64,000 bases of DNA from DSWT01 sp035373625 (GTDB taxonomy: Bacteria > Chloroflexota > Anaerolineae > B4-G1 > SLSP01). A program made the position numbers and the translations under genes. Positions 34,829 through 43,417 of this stretch are shown in pieces (the first letter of the stretch is position 1; the number at the start of each line of letters is the position of its first letter). The stretch lies in NCBI GenBank assembly GCA_035373625.1, contig DAOSNS010000011.1, forward strand, positions 37,651 through 101,650. Direction: 5' to 3'. The notes under the pieces were generated by a model. It was not told the origin of the DNA and searched no databases. It was given only the letters and a program-made list of their open reading frames with translations.

Positions 34829-35383
34829 GTGTCGCGGATAGGAAAAATGCCCATCCCGCTCCCCGCTGGGGTGCGGGTGCAGATTGAGGAAAACAAAGTG
34901 ACGGTCAGCGGCCCAAAGGGAACGTTGACGCGCGAATTCCATCCCCAGATGCAGATTGTGGTCGAGGATGGGACGCTGCGGGTGCACCGTCCCAATGACG
35001 AACAGTCCATCAAAGCACTGCACGGCCTGACGCGCGCCCTGCTTAACAACATGGTTCAGGGTGTGACCACCGGCTATAGCAAAGTGCTGGAGATTGTGGG
35101 GACCGGTTATCGCGCCGAATTGCAGGGGAAGACCCTGGTGATGAGCCTGGGATTCTCCCATCCCGTGGTCATCGAACCTCTGGAAGGGATCGAATTCGAG
35201 GTCAACCCCCGCGCCAGCACCATCACGGTGAAGGGCTGCGACAAAGAGCTTGTCGGGCGGGTGGCCGCCGAAATTCGCGGCTGGCGTCCGGTCGAGCCGT
35301 ACCTGGGCAAAGGCATTCGCTACCAGGGTGAATTGGTGCGCCGCAAGGCCGGCAAGTCCGGCAAGGCCGGTAAAGGTAAGTAA
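34829..35383 (+). CDS. rplF: 50S ribosomal protein L6
   Basis: 184 residues, two related domains. The start is GTG 34829 behind GGGAGG. MSRIGKMPIPLPAGV and the KGKGIRYQGE stretch near the C-terminus identify it. The tail is a Lys/Gly-rich extension (KAGKSGKAGKGK). Confidence 0.96.
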   Translation: MSRIGKMPIPLPAGVRVQIEENKVTVSGPKGTLTREFHPQMQIVVEDGTLRVHRPNDEQSIKALHGLTRALLNNMVQGVTTGYSKVLEIVGTGYRAELQGKTLVMSLGFSHPVVIEPLEGIEFEVNPRASTITVKGCDKELVGRVAAEIRGWRPVEPYLGKGIRYQGELVRRKAGKSGKAGKGK

Positions 35384-35424
35384 AGTCAGGGTCAAAATTA
35401 CGTGGAACTGAGGGTAAAATAAAG

Positions 35425-35793
35425 ATGAAACCAGAAATTGATCGTGGTAAAGCCCGTATGCGGCGTAAAGCTCACATTCGCAAGACCGTGAGCGGGACGC
35501 CAGAACGTCCACGTCTGAGTGTCTTTCGTAGCCTGAATCACATCTACGCCCAAATCATTGATGATACGGTAGGGTGCACATTAGCGGCAGCTTCTACGGT
35601 GGATCGGGCGGTGCGTGAGCGGGTGGCAGCATTACCGAAGACCGAGCAGGCGCGGATTGTGGGGCAGGTCGTTGCCGAACGGGCATTGGCAAAAGGGGTC
35701 ACCCGGGTGGTGTTCGACCGTGGCGGTTACAAGTATCACGGTCGCGTCAAGGCTCTCGCCGAGGCCGCGCGTGAGGCGGGCCTGGATTTCTAA
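35425..35793 (+). CDS. rplR: 50S ribosomal protein L18
   Basis: 122 residues, 5S rRNA-binding. RRKAHIRKTVSGTPERPRLS and DRGGYKYHGRVKALAEAARE are signatures. Start preceded by GAGGG. Confidence 0.96.
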   Translation: MKPEIDRGKARMRRKAHIRKTVSGTPERPRLSVFRSLNHIYAQIIDDTVGCTLAAASTVDRAVRERVAALPKTEQARIVGQVVAERALAKGVTRVVFDRGGYKYHGRVKALAEAAREAGLDF

Positions 35794-35834
35794 GTAAAAC
35801 GGCTGCGCCTTAGTCGCGTCCGGCAGGAGGAGAT

Positions 35835-36380
35835 ATGGAATCACGACGAGAACGAGATCGTAGACCAATTGAAACAGAACAAGAAGAACTCGATGAGCGC
35901 GTAGTGGACATTACGCGGGTGGCGAAAGTCATCAAAGGCGGGCGCACTTTCCATTTCCGGGTGGTGGCCGTTGTGGGGGATAACAAAGGCCAGGTCGGAT
36001 TGGGCATCGGCAAAGCCCGCACGGTCCCCGATGCGATTGCGAAGGCGACCGATCGTGCGCGGCGCGCTATGCACGCCATCCCCCTGGAAGACACTACCAT
36101 CCCCCACGATGTGGTGGGACGCTGCGGCGGCGCGCAAGTCATGCTGCGCCCGGCGACCAAAGGTACCGGCGTCATCGCCGGCGGCGGTGTGCGCGCGGTG
36201 TTGGAAGCGGCCGGCATCCACGACATTCTGACCAAATCCCAGGGAAGCGCCACGGCCGTTAATGTGGTCCAGGCGACGATGGATGCGCTGGATCAACTGC
36301 GCTGGGTTGAAGAACTGGCGAAAGAACGCGGCAAGCCGATCGCCGAAGTGATGCCTTACTGGCGAAGGAGGCAGGCATAA
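35835..36380 (+). CDS. rpsE: 30S ribosomal protein S5
   Basis: 181 residues, at the mRNA entry helicase site and involved in fidelity. RTFHFRVVAVVGDNKGQVGL is the RNA-binding start of the core. SD AGGAGGAG. Stop overlaps the rpmD start by one base. Confidence 0.97.
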   Translation: MESRRERDRRPIETEQEELDERVVDITRVAKVIKGGRTFHFRVVAVVGDNKGQVGLGIGKARTVPDAIAKATDRARRAMHAIPLEDTTIPHDVVGRCGGAQVMLRPATKGTGVIAGGGVRAVLEAAGIHDILTKSQGSATAVNVVQATMDALDQLRWVEELAKERGKPIAEVMPYWRRRQA

Positions 36381-36568
36381 TGGCGAAGATCTTGCGGATC
36401 ACGCTCGTGCGCAGCCCGATCGGCTATTCGATCCGGCAGAAGCAAACTGCACGGGCATTGGGCTTACGGAAATTACATCAGGTGGTGGAACACCCCGACA
36501 ATCCTGCCGTGCGTGGCATGGTTAACAAGATCCCGCATCTGGTGCGGGTCGAGGAAGTCGAGGCTTAG
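36380..36568 (+). CDS. rpmD: 50S ribosomal protein L30
   Basis: 62 residues. LRITLVRSPIGYSIRQKQT and TARALGLRKLHQ are typical. L30 is absent from some bacterial lineages but present here. Coupled to rpsE by a one-base overlap; SD GAAGGAGG inside rpsE. Confidence 0.96.
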   Translation: MAKILRITLVRSPIGYSIRQKQTARALGLRKLHQVVEHPDNPAVRGMVNKIPHLVRVEEVEA

Positions 36569-36584
36569 GGTGGAGGAGACCGCA

Positions 36585-37067
36585 ATGAAGTTACAAGACT
36601 TACAACCTGCCGAGGGCTCCAAAAAACGCCGCAAGCGCGTGGGCCGGGGGATTGCCGCCGGCCAGGGGAAAACGGCAGGACGAGGAACTAAAGGGCAGAA
36701 GGCCCGTGGCGGCAAGCAAAAAGGGGCTTACTTTGAAGGCGGACAGCTTCCGTTGGTGCGCAAGATTCCCTTTGTACGGGGCTACAAGTTCTTCAACCCC
36801 TACAAGGTGGAATTTGTGCCGGTCAATCTGGCGCAACTTGCCGAACGCTTTGAGGCCGGCGCCGTCGTTTCGCCGGAGACCCTTTCCGCGGTGGGGCTGA
36901 TCAAGCACGCGGATGACTGGGTAGTCGTGTTGGCCGAAGGTGAGCTTGCGCAACCCTTGAAGGTGTATGCGCATCGCGTCTCGGCTGCTGCGCGCGCCAA
37001 GATCGAGGCCGCCGGTGGGACGGTAGAGCTGTTGCCGTGGAGCCGGGGCGGTTATCGGACGCGCTGA
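36585..37067 (+). CDS. rplO: 50S ribosomal protein L15
   Basis: 160 residues. The start at ATG 36585 behind GGAGGAG gives the normal MKLQDLQPAEGSKKRRKRVG beginning; an in-frame upstream ATG falls inside rpmD. The glycine- and arginine-rich RGTKGQKARGG loop is conserved. Confidence 0.95.
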   Translation: MKLQDLQPAEGSKKRRKRVGRGIAAGQGKTAGRGTKGQKARGGKQKGAYFEGGQLPLVRKIPFVRGYKFFNPYKVEFVPVNLAQLAERFEAGAVVSPETLSAVGLIKHADDWVVVLAEGELAQPLKVYAHRVSAAARAKIEAAGGTVELLPWSRGGYRTR

Positions 37068-37106
37068 GTTGGGCATATCGAAAGCGCACTTTGACGGAGG
37101 CAAGTG

Positions 37107-38438
37107 ATGATTGAGGCCCTGCGTAATGCGTTCAAACTTCCCGATCTACGCCGGCGGATTTTCTATACGCTGTTGATTCTCGTGATCTTCCGTATGGCGT
37201 CGAATATCCCGGTCCCCGGCGTTGACCGCCTGGCGTTGAAGGAATTCTTCGAGCAGGCTAAGGCCGGTAGCGAGACGGCGGGCCTGGGACAGTTCGCCAA
37301 CCTCCTGGACTTGCTGTCGGGTGGCGCTGTGTCGAACTTTTCGGTGCTGGCCGCCGGGGTGTATCCTTATGTAACGGCGCAGATCGTCCTGCAGCTCTTG
37401 CTCCCCATCTTCCCTAAATGGGAACAGCAGATCAAGGAGGAAGGGGAAGAAGGCCAGCGCAAGATGAACCAGTGGACCTTCTACCTGACGGTGCCCCTGG
37501 CGGCGTTGTCGGCCTTTGGGCAGGCACAGCTCTTCCGTTCGGCGACGATCGGGACACGCCAAATCCTCCCCTACTTCGGGTGGGGAGGGGATAAGACGCT
37601 TCCCACGATCACCCTGTTGATCACGATGACTGCCGGGACGATGTTCGCCGTCTGGCTGGGCGAGCTGATCTCTGAACAGGGCATCGGGAATGGCCTGTCG
37701 CTGATCATCTTCGGCGGCATTGTCTCGCGTGTCCCGGCCAGCTTCCGCAATATCTGGGAAAGCGATGGGCTGATCGGCGTGCTGGTTTACCTGGTGATCC
37801 TGGTGGGGACGATCCTGTTCATCGTCTTCGTTCAGGATGGCGAACGGCGGATCAAAGTACAATACGGCAAGCGCGTGCGAGGGATGAAACAGTATGCGGG
37901 GGGCAGCACCTACATTCCCTTGAAGATCAATACGGCCGGCATGATCCCGCTGATTTTCGCGCAGTCCATCCTGGCGTTTCCGGCGGTGGTGGCGCAGTTC
38001 TTCCTGAACAGCACCAATACTCCGGTCGCCAAATTTGCGAACAGTGTGGTGCAGTTTTTCAGCGGCAGCAATGCCTGGTATGCCCCGCTGTATTTCCTGG
38101 CGGTTTTCGGGCTGACCTACTTCTATACCTTCGTGATGATTGAGCAGCAGAACCTGCCGGAAATGTTGCAAAAGCAGGGCGGCTTTATCCCCGGCATCCG
38201 TCCGGGAAAGAAGACCGAGGAATACATCCTGACGATCTACAAGCGCATCACCCTGGCCGGCGCTCTGTTTCTGGGCATCGTCGCCGTGTTGCCTTACATT
38301 GTCGGGCTGTTTATGAATTCCAATCAAATGCTCATCCAAAGCTCTGGGTTGCTCATCGTGGTCGGCACCGTGATGGATACGGCGCGCCAGTTGGAGGCCC
38401 AGCTGCAGATGCGCAACTACGAAGGCTTCTTACGCTAA
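37107..38438 (+). CDS. secY: protein translocase subunit SecY
   Basis: 443 residues, central channel of the Sec translocon with ten predicted membrane helices. ATG 37107 has GGAGG six bases away; the GTG immediately before it is the alternative. RIFYTLLILVIFR, GIGNGLSLIIFGGIVS and PFIPG-like GGFIPGIRPGK motifs are conserved. It is the last gene before a spacer where adk, map and infA would usually be found. Confidence 0.96.
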   Translation: MIEALRNAFKLPDLRRRIFYTLLILVIFRMASNIPVPGVDRLALKEFFEQAKAGSETAGLGQFANLLDLLSGGAVSNFSVLAAGVYPYVTAQIVLQLLLPIFPKWEQQIKEEGEEGQRKMNQWTFYLTVPLAALSAFGQAQLFRSATIGTRQILPYFGWGGDKTLPTITLLITMTAGTMFAVWLGELISEQGIGNGLSLIIFGGIVSRVPASFRNIWESDGLIGVLVYLVILVGTILFIVFVQDGERRIKVQYGKRVRGMKQYAGGSTYIPLKINTAGMIPLIFAQSILAFPAVVAQFFLNSTNTPVAKFANSVVQFFSGSNAWYAPLYFLAVFGLTYFYTFVMIEQQNLPEMLQKQGGFIPGIRPGKKTEEYILTIYKRITLAGALFLGIVAVLPYIVGLFMNSNQMLIQSSGLLIVVGTVMDTARQLEAQLQMRNYEGFLR

Positions 38439-38443
38439 AAGTA

Positions 38444-38452
38444 TGGTATAAT
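38444..38452 (+). promoter_or_regulatory. promoter candidate between secY and rpmJ
   Basis: TGGTATAAT (-10 at 38447-38452) begins six bases after the secY stop. No good -35 is present. It would give a 90-nt leader for rpmJ and let the rpmJ-rpsI part be transcribed separately from secY. Confidence 0.55.
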
Positions 38453-38552
38453 AAAAGACTGTGTATCGTTCGGGAGGGCTGCTGCGGCATCCATCGCGGC
38501 TGCTGGAAACTGCAAGCGGACTCCCCCCGGTTGTGGAGAAGGAGTAGAAACT

Positions 38553-38666
38553 ATGAAAGTATCACCATCTATTAAGCGTCGCTGTCCGAAGTGTAAAATC
38601 ATTCGACGGCGGGGTGTCTTGCGGGTGATCTGCGATAACCCTAAACACAAGCAACGGCAAGGCTAG
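38553..38666 (+). CDS. rpmJ: 50S ribosomal protein L36
   Basis: 37 residues: starts MKVSPSIKRRCPKC, ends NPKHKQRQG. C11, C14, C27 and H32 form the zinc site of the C+ form. SD is AGAAGGAG. The gene is short and easy to overlook, and normally follows infA, which is absent here. Confidence 0.95.
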   Translation: MKVSPSIKRRCPKCKIIRRRGVLRVICDNPKHKQRQG

Positions 38667-38704
38667 TTGACAGTGGGTGACTTCGAGGAGGCTGGAAAGA
38701 AACT

Positions 38705-39094
38705 ATGGCACGTATAGCAGGGGTTGACCTGCCGCGAAATAAGTCCATCGAGATTGGTCTCACGTATATCTATGGCATTGGCCGTAAAACCAGTAACGAC
38801 ATCCTGGCGAAGGCTGGGATTGATCCGCGCAAACGCGATACGGAACTGACAGAGGCCGAGCTTACCGCCATCCGCGATATTATTGATCGCGAGTATGTCG
38901 TCGAGGGTGATCTGCGCCGTGAAGTGCAGATGAACATCAAACGCCTGATCGAAATCGGTTCCTACCGGGGGTTGCGCCATCGCCATAACCTGCCCGTGCA
39001 TGGACAACGCACGCGGACGAACGCGCGCACCAAGCGCGGCCCCAAGAAGACCGTTCCCGGTCGTGGTCGTCGCCGTGGTGCAAAGAAGAAGTAA
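38705..39094 (+). CDS. rpsM: 30S ribosomal protein S13
   Basis: 129 residues, bridges the small-subunit head to the large subunit. ARIAGVDLPRNKSIEIGLTY and GLRHRHNLPVHGQRTRTNAR are signatures; the tail is lysine-rich. SD GAGGAGG. Confidence 0.97.
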   Translation: MARIAGVDLPRNKSIEIGLTYIYGIGRKTSNDILAKAGIDPRKRDTELTEAELTAIRDIIDREYVVEGDLRREVQMNIKRLIEIGSYRGLRHRHNLPVHGQRTRTNARTKRGPKKTVPGRGRRRGAKKK

Positions 39095-39096
39095 CC

Positions 39097-39112
39097 GCTA
39101 TCCTTACGGATA
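39097..39112 (+). other. small hairpin between rpsM and rpsK
   Basis: CTATCC, TTAC, GGATAG forms a 6-bp stem two bases after the rpsM stop. No T run follows; it may simply protect or pause the transcript. Confidence 0.35.
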
Positions 39113-39154
39113 GACTGCCATATAGGGATGTTAAAGAAGATCTAGGAGGATTTT

Positions 39155-39559
39155 ATGGCTAAAAGTTCAGCTCGCAGCGCACGCAAAACAGCGCGACGTG
39201 TTAAGCGTAATGTGCCTCGCGGGTGCGTTTATATCAACACGACGTTTAACAACACGATCATCACCGTGACGGATGCTCAGGGCAACGTGATGCGCTGGGG
39301 AAGCGCCGGCGCTTCGGGGTTCAAAGGCACGCGGAAAAGCACACCTTTCGCCGCGCGGGTCGCCGCCGAGAAGGTCGCAAAAGACGCAATGGATAACGAC
39401 GGTCTGCAGGAAGTGGATGTCTTTGTCAAAGGCGCCGGCCCGGGGCGTGAAGCCTCGCTGCGTGCTTTAGCGGCTGTTGGATTGCGCGTGCGTTCGATTG
39501 TGGATACGACACCCATTCCTCACAATGGCTGTCGTCCGCCCAAAAAGCGGCGTGTGTAA
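39155..39559 (+). CDS. rpsK: 30S ribosomal protein S11
   Basis: 134 residues, lines the mRNA exit site. INTTFNNTIITVTDAQGN and HNGCRPPKKRRV at the C-terminus are diagnostic. SD AGGAGG. Confidence 0.97.
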   Translation: MAKSSARSARKTARRVKRNVPRGCVYINTTFNNTIITVTDAQGNVMRWGSAGASGFKGTRKSTPFAARVAAEKVAKDAMDNDGLQEVDVFVKGAGPGREASLRALAAVGLRVRSIVDTTPIPHNGCRPPKKRRV

Positions 39560-39590
39560 AGGCGATCTGAGTCAGGCATAAGGAGAAGTT

Positions 39591-40229
39591 ATGGCAAGAT
39601 ATATAGGTCCTGCGTGCAAACTTTGTCGGCGGGAAGGCATGAAACTCTATCTCAAAGGGGAAAAGTGCTATACCCAGAAGTGCCCCTTTGAACACCGTGC
39701 TTATCCACCAGGACAACACGGCAAAGAAGCTGCTTTTCGACGGCGTAAGTTGACCGACTATGCGATGCAGTTGCGTGAAAAACAAAAGGCGCGTCGGATT
39801 TACGGCGTGCTGGAACGACAGTTCCGCCGCTATTACCAGGAGGCGCAGCGCCGCCCCGGCATGACGGGTGAGAACCTGATGGCGCTCTTGGAAAGTCGTC
39901 TGGACAATGTGGTGTACCGGCTGGGTCTGGCCGACTCCCGCGCTCATGCGCGGCAGTTGGTGCAGCATGGGCACTTTATGGTTAACGGCCGCGTGACGGA
40001 TATCCCGGCCTTCCTGGTGCGGCCTACCGATACGGTTAGCGTGCGGCCGGAAAGCCTGCATACCAAGTATTTCAAAGAACGGAAAGAACTGCTCGGCAAA
40101 CGCGAAGTGCCCGCATGGCTAAACCTGGATGCGGAAACTTTGAATGGCCGGATGTTGGCGCTGCCGACACGTCAAGAGATTGATGTCCCGGTTCAAGAAC
40201 AACTCATCGTTGAATTCTACTCACGTTAA
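39591..40229 (+). CDS. rpsD: 30S ribosomal protein S4, zinc form
   Basis: 212 residues, primary 16S rRNA binder with an S4 RNA-binding domain (about 98-160). C9, C12, C26 and C31 give the zinc-binding N-terminus found in the C+ type. SD AAGGAG. It may regulate the alpha-type genes in other species; no pseudoknot target was identified here. Confidence 0.96.
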   Translation: MARYIGPACKLCRREGMKLYLKGEKCYTQKCPFEHRAYPPGQHGKEAAFRRRKLTDYAMQLREKQKARRIYGVLERQFRRYYQEAQRRPGMTGENLMALLESRLDNVVYRLGLADSRAHARQLVQHGHFMVNGRVTDIPAFLVRPTDTVSVRPESLHTKYFKERKELLGKREVPAWLNLDAETLNGRMLALPTRQEIDVPVQEQLIVEFYSR

Positions 40230-40247
40230 CAGCAGACAGGAGGCAAA

Positions 40248-41207
40248 GTGTTGACAGCGCCAGTTCTGCCGAAAGTCGAAGTGGAAGTCAATGCTCAACA
40301 GTATGGGCGTTACATTATCAGCCCGCTGGAGAGTGGTTATGGTGTGACGTTGGGAAATTCCTTGCGACGGGTGTTGCTCTCGTCGTTGGAAGGAGCGGCG
40401 ATCACCGCGATGCGCATCACGGACATTCCGCACGAGTTTTCGGCGATCCCTGGCGTGCGTGAAGACGTGATTCAGGTGATGTTGCGGCTGAAGCAGGTCC
40501 GGCTTTCGATGGAAAGCGAAGGGCCGCAATATATGACGCTCCGCATCGAGGGACCGGGGGTGGTCACGGCCGGCGATATCATCGCCCCGCCGGAAGTCGA
40601 AATCCTGAATCCCGATCTTTACCTCTTCACGGTGGATAGCGATGACACGCATCTGGATTTCGAATTCACTGTGGAGCGCGGGCGCGGCTACGCTCCTGCA
40701 GAGGGGCGTGGGCGTATGCCCATTGGAATGTTGCCGGTGGATGCCATTTTTAGTCCGGTGCGCCGGGTAAATTTCCGGGTGGAGCAGGCGCGCGTTGGGC
40801 AATTGACCAACTATGACCGTTTGGTCGTGGATATCTGGACCGATGGACGAATTGCCCCACTCGAGGCTTTGAAGGAATCCGCACGTATTCTGGTGACACA
40901 TCTGCGTCTGATTGCCGGCGCCGAGGTGGAGGAGGAAGTCCAGGCCGCCGTGGAGATGCAGAAAGAGGCAATCCCGGCGCAGGCTTACGCGGTTCCTATC
41001 GAAGACCTGGGCCTGGGCGTGCGCGTGTACAATGCGCTCAAGCGTACCGGTATTTCTAATGTCGGCGAAGTGTTGGAGATGCTCTCGCGGGGGCGCGAGG
41101 CCATGTTGTCCATCCGCAACTTTGGTGAAAAGTCGCTGGATGAGCTGATCGAACAATTAACCATCAAGGGGTTCTGGACGGCTAAACCCGAAATCGAAGG
41201 AAATTAG
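40248..41207 (+). CDS. rpoA: RNA polymerase alpha subunit
   Basis: 319 residues. The assembly domain (LGNSLRRVLLSSLEGAAI) and the C-terminal promoter-contacting domain (about 250-310, with VYNALKRTGISNVGEVL) are complete. Start is GTG 40248 with CAGGAGG. In the usual place between rpsD and rplQ. Confidence 0.97.
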   Translation: MLTAPVLPKVEVEVNAQQYGRYIISPLESGYGVTLGNSLRRVLLSSLEGAAITAMRITDIPHEFSAIPGVREDVIQVMLRLKQVRLSMESEGPQYMTLRIEGPGVVTAGDIIAPPEVEILNPDLYLFTVDSDDTHLDFEFTVERGRGYAPAEGRGRMPIGMLPVDAIFSPVRRVNFRVEQARVGQLTNYDRLVVDIWTDGRIAPLEALKESARILVTHLRLIAGAEVEEEVQAAVEMQKEAIPAQAYAVPIEDLGLGVRVYNALKRTGISNVGEVLEMLSRGREAMLSIRNFGEKSLDELIEQLTIKGFWTAKPEIEGN

Positions 41208-41240
41208 TCCGTCTAAACGCTACAGTCAGGAGGTTGAAGT

Positions 41241-41627
41241 ATGCGACATCGTGTCGCGGGTAAAAAATTGAGTCGCCCGGTGGGCCAGCGGACGGCCTTG
41301 CGTCGCAATCTGGTGACGGAATTGTTCCGCCATAACTACATCCGCACTACGCGCGCGAAGGCCGAAGCAATCCAGGGGCAGGCTGAAAAGTTGATCACGT
41401 TGGCAAAGCGCGGTCTGCTTGCCGGTGCAACGGACCCTGCCAAAGAGGTGCATGCCCGGCGTCTGGCTGCGGCGCGCCTCAACGATCCTGCCGTAGTGCA
41501 GAAATTGTTTAATGAAATTGCGCCCCAGTTTCAGGACCGTCCGGGGGGCTATACCCAGATGTTGAAGCTCGGGATGCGCAAGGGCGATGCCGCCCCAATC
41601 GTACTTTTAAAACTGGTCGAAGACTAA
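41241..41627 (+). CDS. rplQ: 50S ribosomal protein L17
   Basis: 128 residues. MRHRVAGKKLSRPVGQRTAL start and the RPGGYTQMLKLGMRKGDAA end are typical. SD AGGAGG. Confidence 0.97.
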   Translation: MRHRVAGKKLSRPVGQRTALRRNLVTELFRHNYIRTTRAKAEAIQGQAEKLITLAKRGLLAGATDPAKEVHARRLAAARLNDPAVVQKLFNEIAPQFQDRPGGYTQMLKLGMRKGDAAPIVLLKLVED

Positions 41628-41671
41628 CGCGGAAAACGGCGCCGACCTGGGACGCCGCGAGGGAATAGACG

Positions 41672-42424
41672 GTGCGTGTGAAGGCCGTCGTGGCTTACGA
41701 CGGGACAGGATACGGGGGATTTCAGCGGCAAAAAAATGCTCCGAGCATTCAGGAAGAGCTGGAGTGCGCCCTGGAGCAGTTGACGGGCGCACCCGGCAGA
41801 GTCCTGGCCGCCGGGCGCACCGATGCCGGCGTGCATGCCGAGGGACAGGTGATCGCGTGTGACGTTACGTGGCGTCACCCATTGAATGACCTGCTCCGCG
41901 GCCTGAATGCTCTGCTTCCACAACAGATTGCCGTGTTGCAGTTGGCGGAGGTTGCGCCGACGTTTCATCCCCGCTATGCTGCGTCACGCCGCTGGTATCG
42001 CTACACGCTTTACCGGGACGCGGTGCGCAATCCGTTGGTCGCACGCTTCAGTCTGCACGTTGCGCGACCGTTGGATGTGGAAGCGATGCGCTGTGCGGCC
42101 TCGATGCTGGTGGGCCGACAGGACTTTGCGGCCTTCGGTTCGCCGACGGTCGGTGAGAACACCGTCCGCGAAGTCTTCCGCGCCACCTGGACGGAACAGG
42201 AGAAATGGCTCTACTTCGATATCGAAGCCGATGCTTTCCTGTACCGGATGGTGCGCATGATTGTCGGAACGCTGTTGCGCGTCGGTGAAGGGATTTTGTC
42301 GCCGGACGATTTCGGCGACATCCTGCGCACACGGGAGCGCCGCAGAGCCGGCCCGGCCGTCGCTGCGCATGGACTATGTCTTAAGGCTGTTTTTTATGCG
42401 GATGAGACCGGAACGCCGGTTTGA
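41672..42424 (+). CDS. truA: tRNA pseudouridine(38-40) synthase
   Basis: 250 residues. Converts U38-U40 in the anticodon arm of tRNAs to pseudouridine. YDGTGYGGFQRQ near the start and the catalytic AAGRTDAGVHA, with D51, are present; GQDFAAFG-like and YRMVRMIVGTLL motifs lie further on. The start is GTG 41672. It lies between rplQ and rplM, as in many Gram-positives. Confidence 0.95.
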   Translation: MRVKAVVAYDGTGYGGFQRQKNAPSIQEELECALEQLTGAPGRVLAAGRTDAGVHAEGQVIACDVTWRHPLNDLLRGLNALLPQQIAVLQLAEVAPTFHPRYAASRRWYRYTLYRDAVRNPLVARFSLHVARPLDVEAMRCAASMLVGRQDFAAFGSPTVGENTVREVFRATWTEQEKWLYFDIEADAFLYRMVRMIVGTLLRVGEGILSPDDFGDILRTRERRRAGPAVAAHGLCLKAVFYADETGTPV

Positions 42425-42465
42425 ATGTCAAGAAGGATTGATGATTTAGGTAGGGGTGATAAAAG

Positions 42466-42912
42466 GTGAAACAAGCAAGAATACATAAGACTTATGTAGC
42501 CAAGCCGGACGAGATTCAACGGGACTGGTACGTCGTGGATGCGACCGGTCAAACGTTGGGGCGACTGGCTACGCAGATCGCGAGTATCCTGCGGGGCAAG
42601 CACAAGCCCCAGTATACGCCGTATGAGGATGTGGGCGATTTCGTCATTGTGATCAACGCCGAAAAAGTAGCGGTCACCGGGCGAAAGCTCGATCAGAAGG
42701 AATACTTCCATCATAGTGGCTATCCTGGCGGCATCAAATCCATTGTCTTGCGCAAACAACTGCAAAAGCATCCTGAACGGGTCATCGAACACGCCGTCAA
42801 GGGGATGTTGCCGCGTGGCCCGTTGGGACGACGGCAGTTCAAGAAGCTCAAGGTCTATGCCGGCCCTGAGCATCCACACCAGGCGCAATCGCCTAAACCG
42901 TTGGAATTATAA
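42466..42912 (+). CDS. rplM: 50S ribosomal protein L13
   Basis: 148 residues. DATGQTLGRLATQIA and HPERVIEHAVKGMLPRGPLG are signatures. Start is GTG 42466 after GGTAGGGGTG. Twelve bases separate it from rpsI. Confidence 0.96.
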   Translation: MKQARIHKTYVAKPDEIQRDWYVVDATGQTLGRLATQIASILRGKHKPQYTPYEDVGDFVIVINAEKVAVTGRKLDQKEYFHHSGYPGGIKSIVLRKQLQKHPERVIEHAVKGMLPRGPLGRRQFKKLKVYAGPEHPHQAQSPKPLEL

Positions 42913-42924
42913 GGAGTCTAGCGC

Positions 42925-43311
42925 ATGTACTATGAAGGGGTAGGACGTAGAAAAACTGCTTCTGCTCGTGTTCGTCTCCATGCCGGGGGCAATGGGCAGT
43001 TCGTCGTCAATGGACGGCCTTATCAAGAGTACTTCTGCCGTGAAATTGATATCCAGAACGCGGTCATGCCTTTGAAGCTCACCCATACAGAGTCACAATT
43101 CGACATCACCGTTCTGGTCGAGGGCGGCGGTATCACCGGCCAGGCCGAGGCGGTGCGCCTGGGAATCGCCCGCGCCCTGCTCAAAGTGGATCCGGAGTTC
43201 CGCGCTTTGTTGCGGCAGGCCGGCCTGCTGAGCCGTGATGCGCGCGAGAAAGAGCGCAAAAAGCCCGGCCTCAAACGTGCGCGCAAGGCCCCGCAGTATA
43301 CCAAGCGTTAG
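42925..43311 (+). CDS. rpsI: 30S ribosomal protein S9
   Basis: 128 residues. GVGRRKTASARVRL at the start and the KKPGLKRARKAPQYTKR tail that reaches the P-site tRNA are canonical. SD AAGGAG. It closes the long ribosomal cluster. Confidence 0.97.
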   Translation: MYYEGVGRRKTASARVRLHAGGNGQFVVNGRPYQEYFCREIDIQNAVMPLKLTHTESQFDITVLVEGGGITGQAEAVRLGIARALLKVDPEFRALLRQAGLLSRDAREKERKKPGLKRARKAPQYTKR

Positions 43312-43344
43312 GTCAACCTCACGGTTGCTGTTGGCGGTTTGAGT

Positions 43345-43378
43345 CAGGTAGGCAAGCGATTGCCTACCTGTTTGTTGT
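43345..43378 (+). terminator. terminator of the ribosomal cluster
   Basis: CAGGTAGGCAA (43345-43355), loop GCGA, TTGCCTACCTG (43360-43370), followed by TTTGTTGT. A perfect 11-bp stem and U-rich tail, 33 bp after the rpsI stop. Confidence 0.9.
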
Positions 43379-43417
43379 ATATTTCAACCACTGTCTGAAC
43401 GGATTTTTGAGGACACT

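Noticed and set aside
38439..38552. a short infA gene
   Set aside because: IF-1 needs about 216 bp and no matching frame is present in this spacer.
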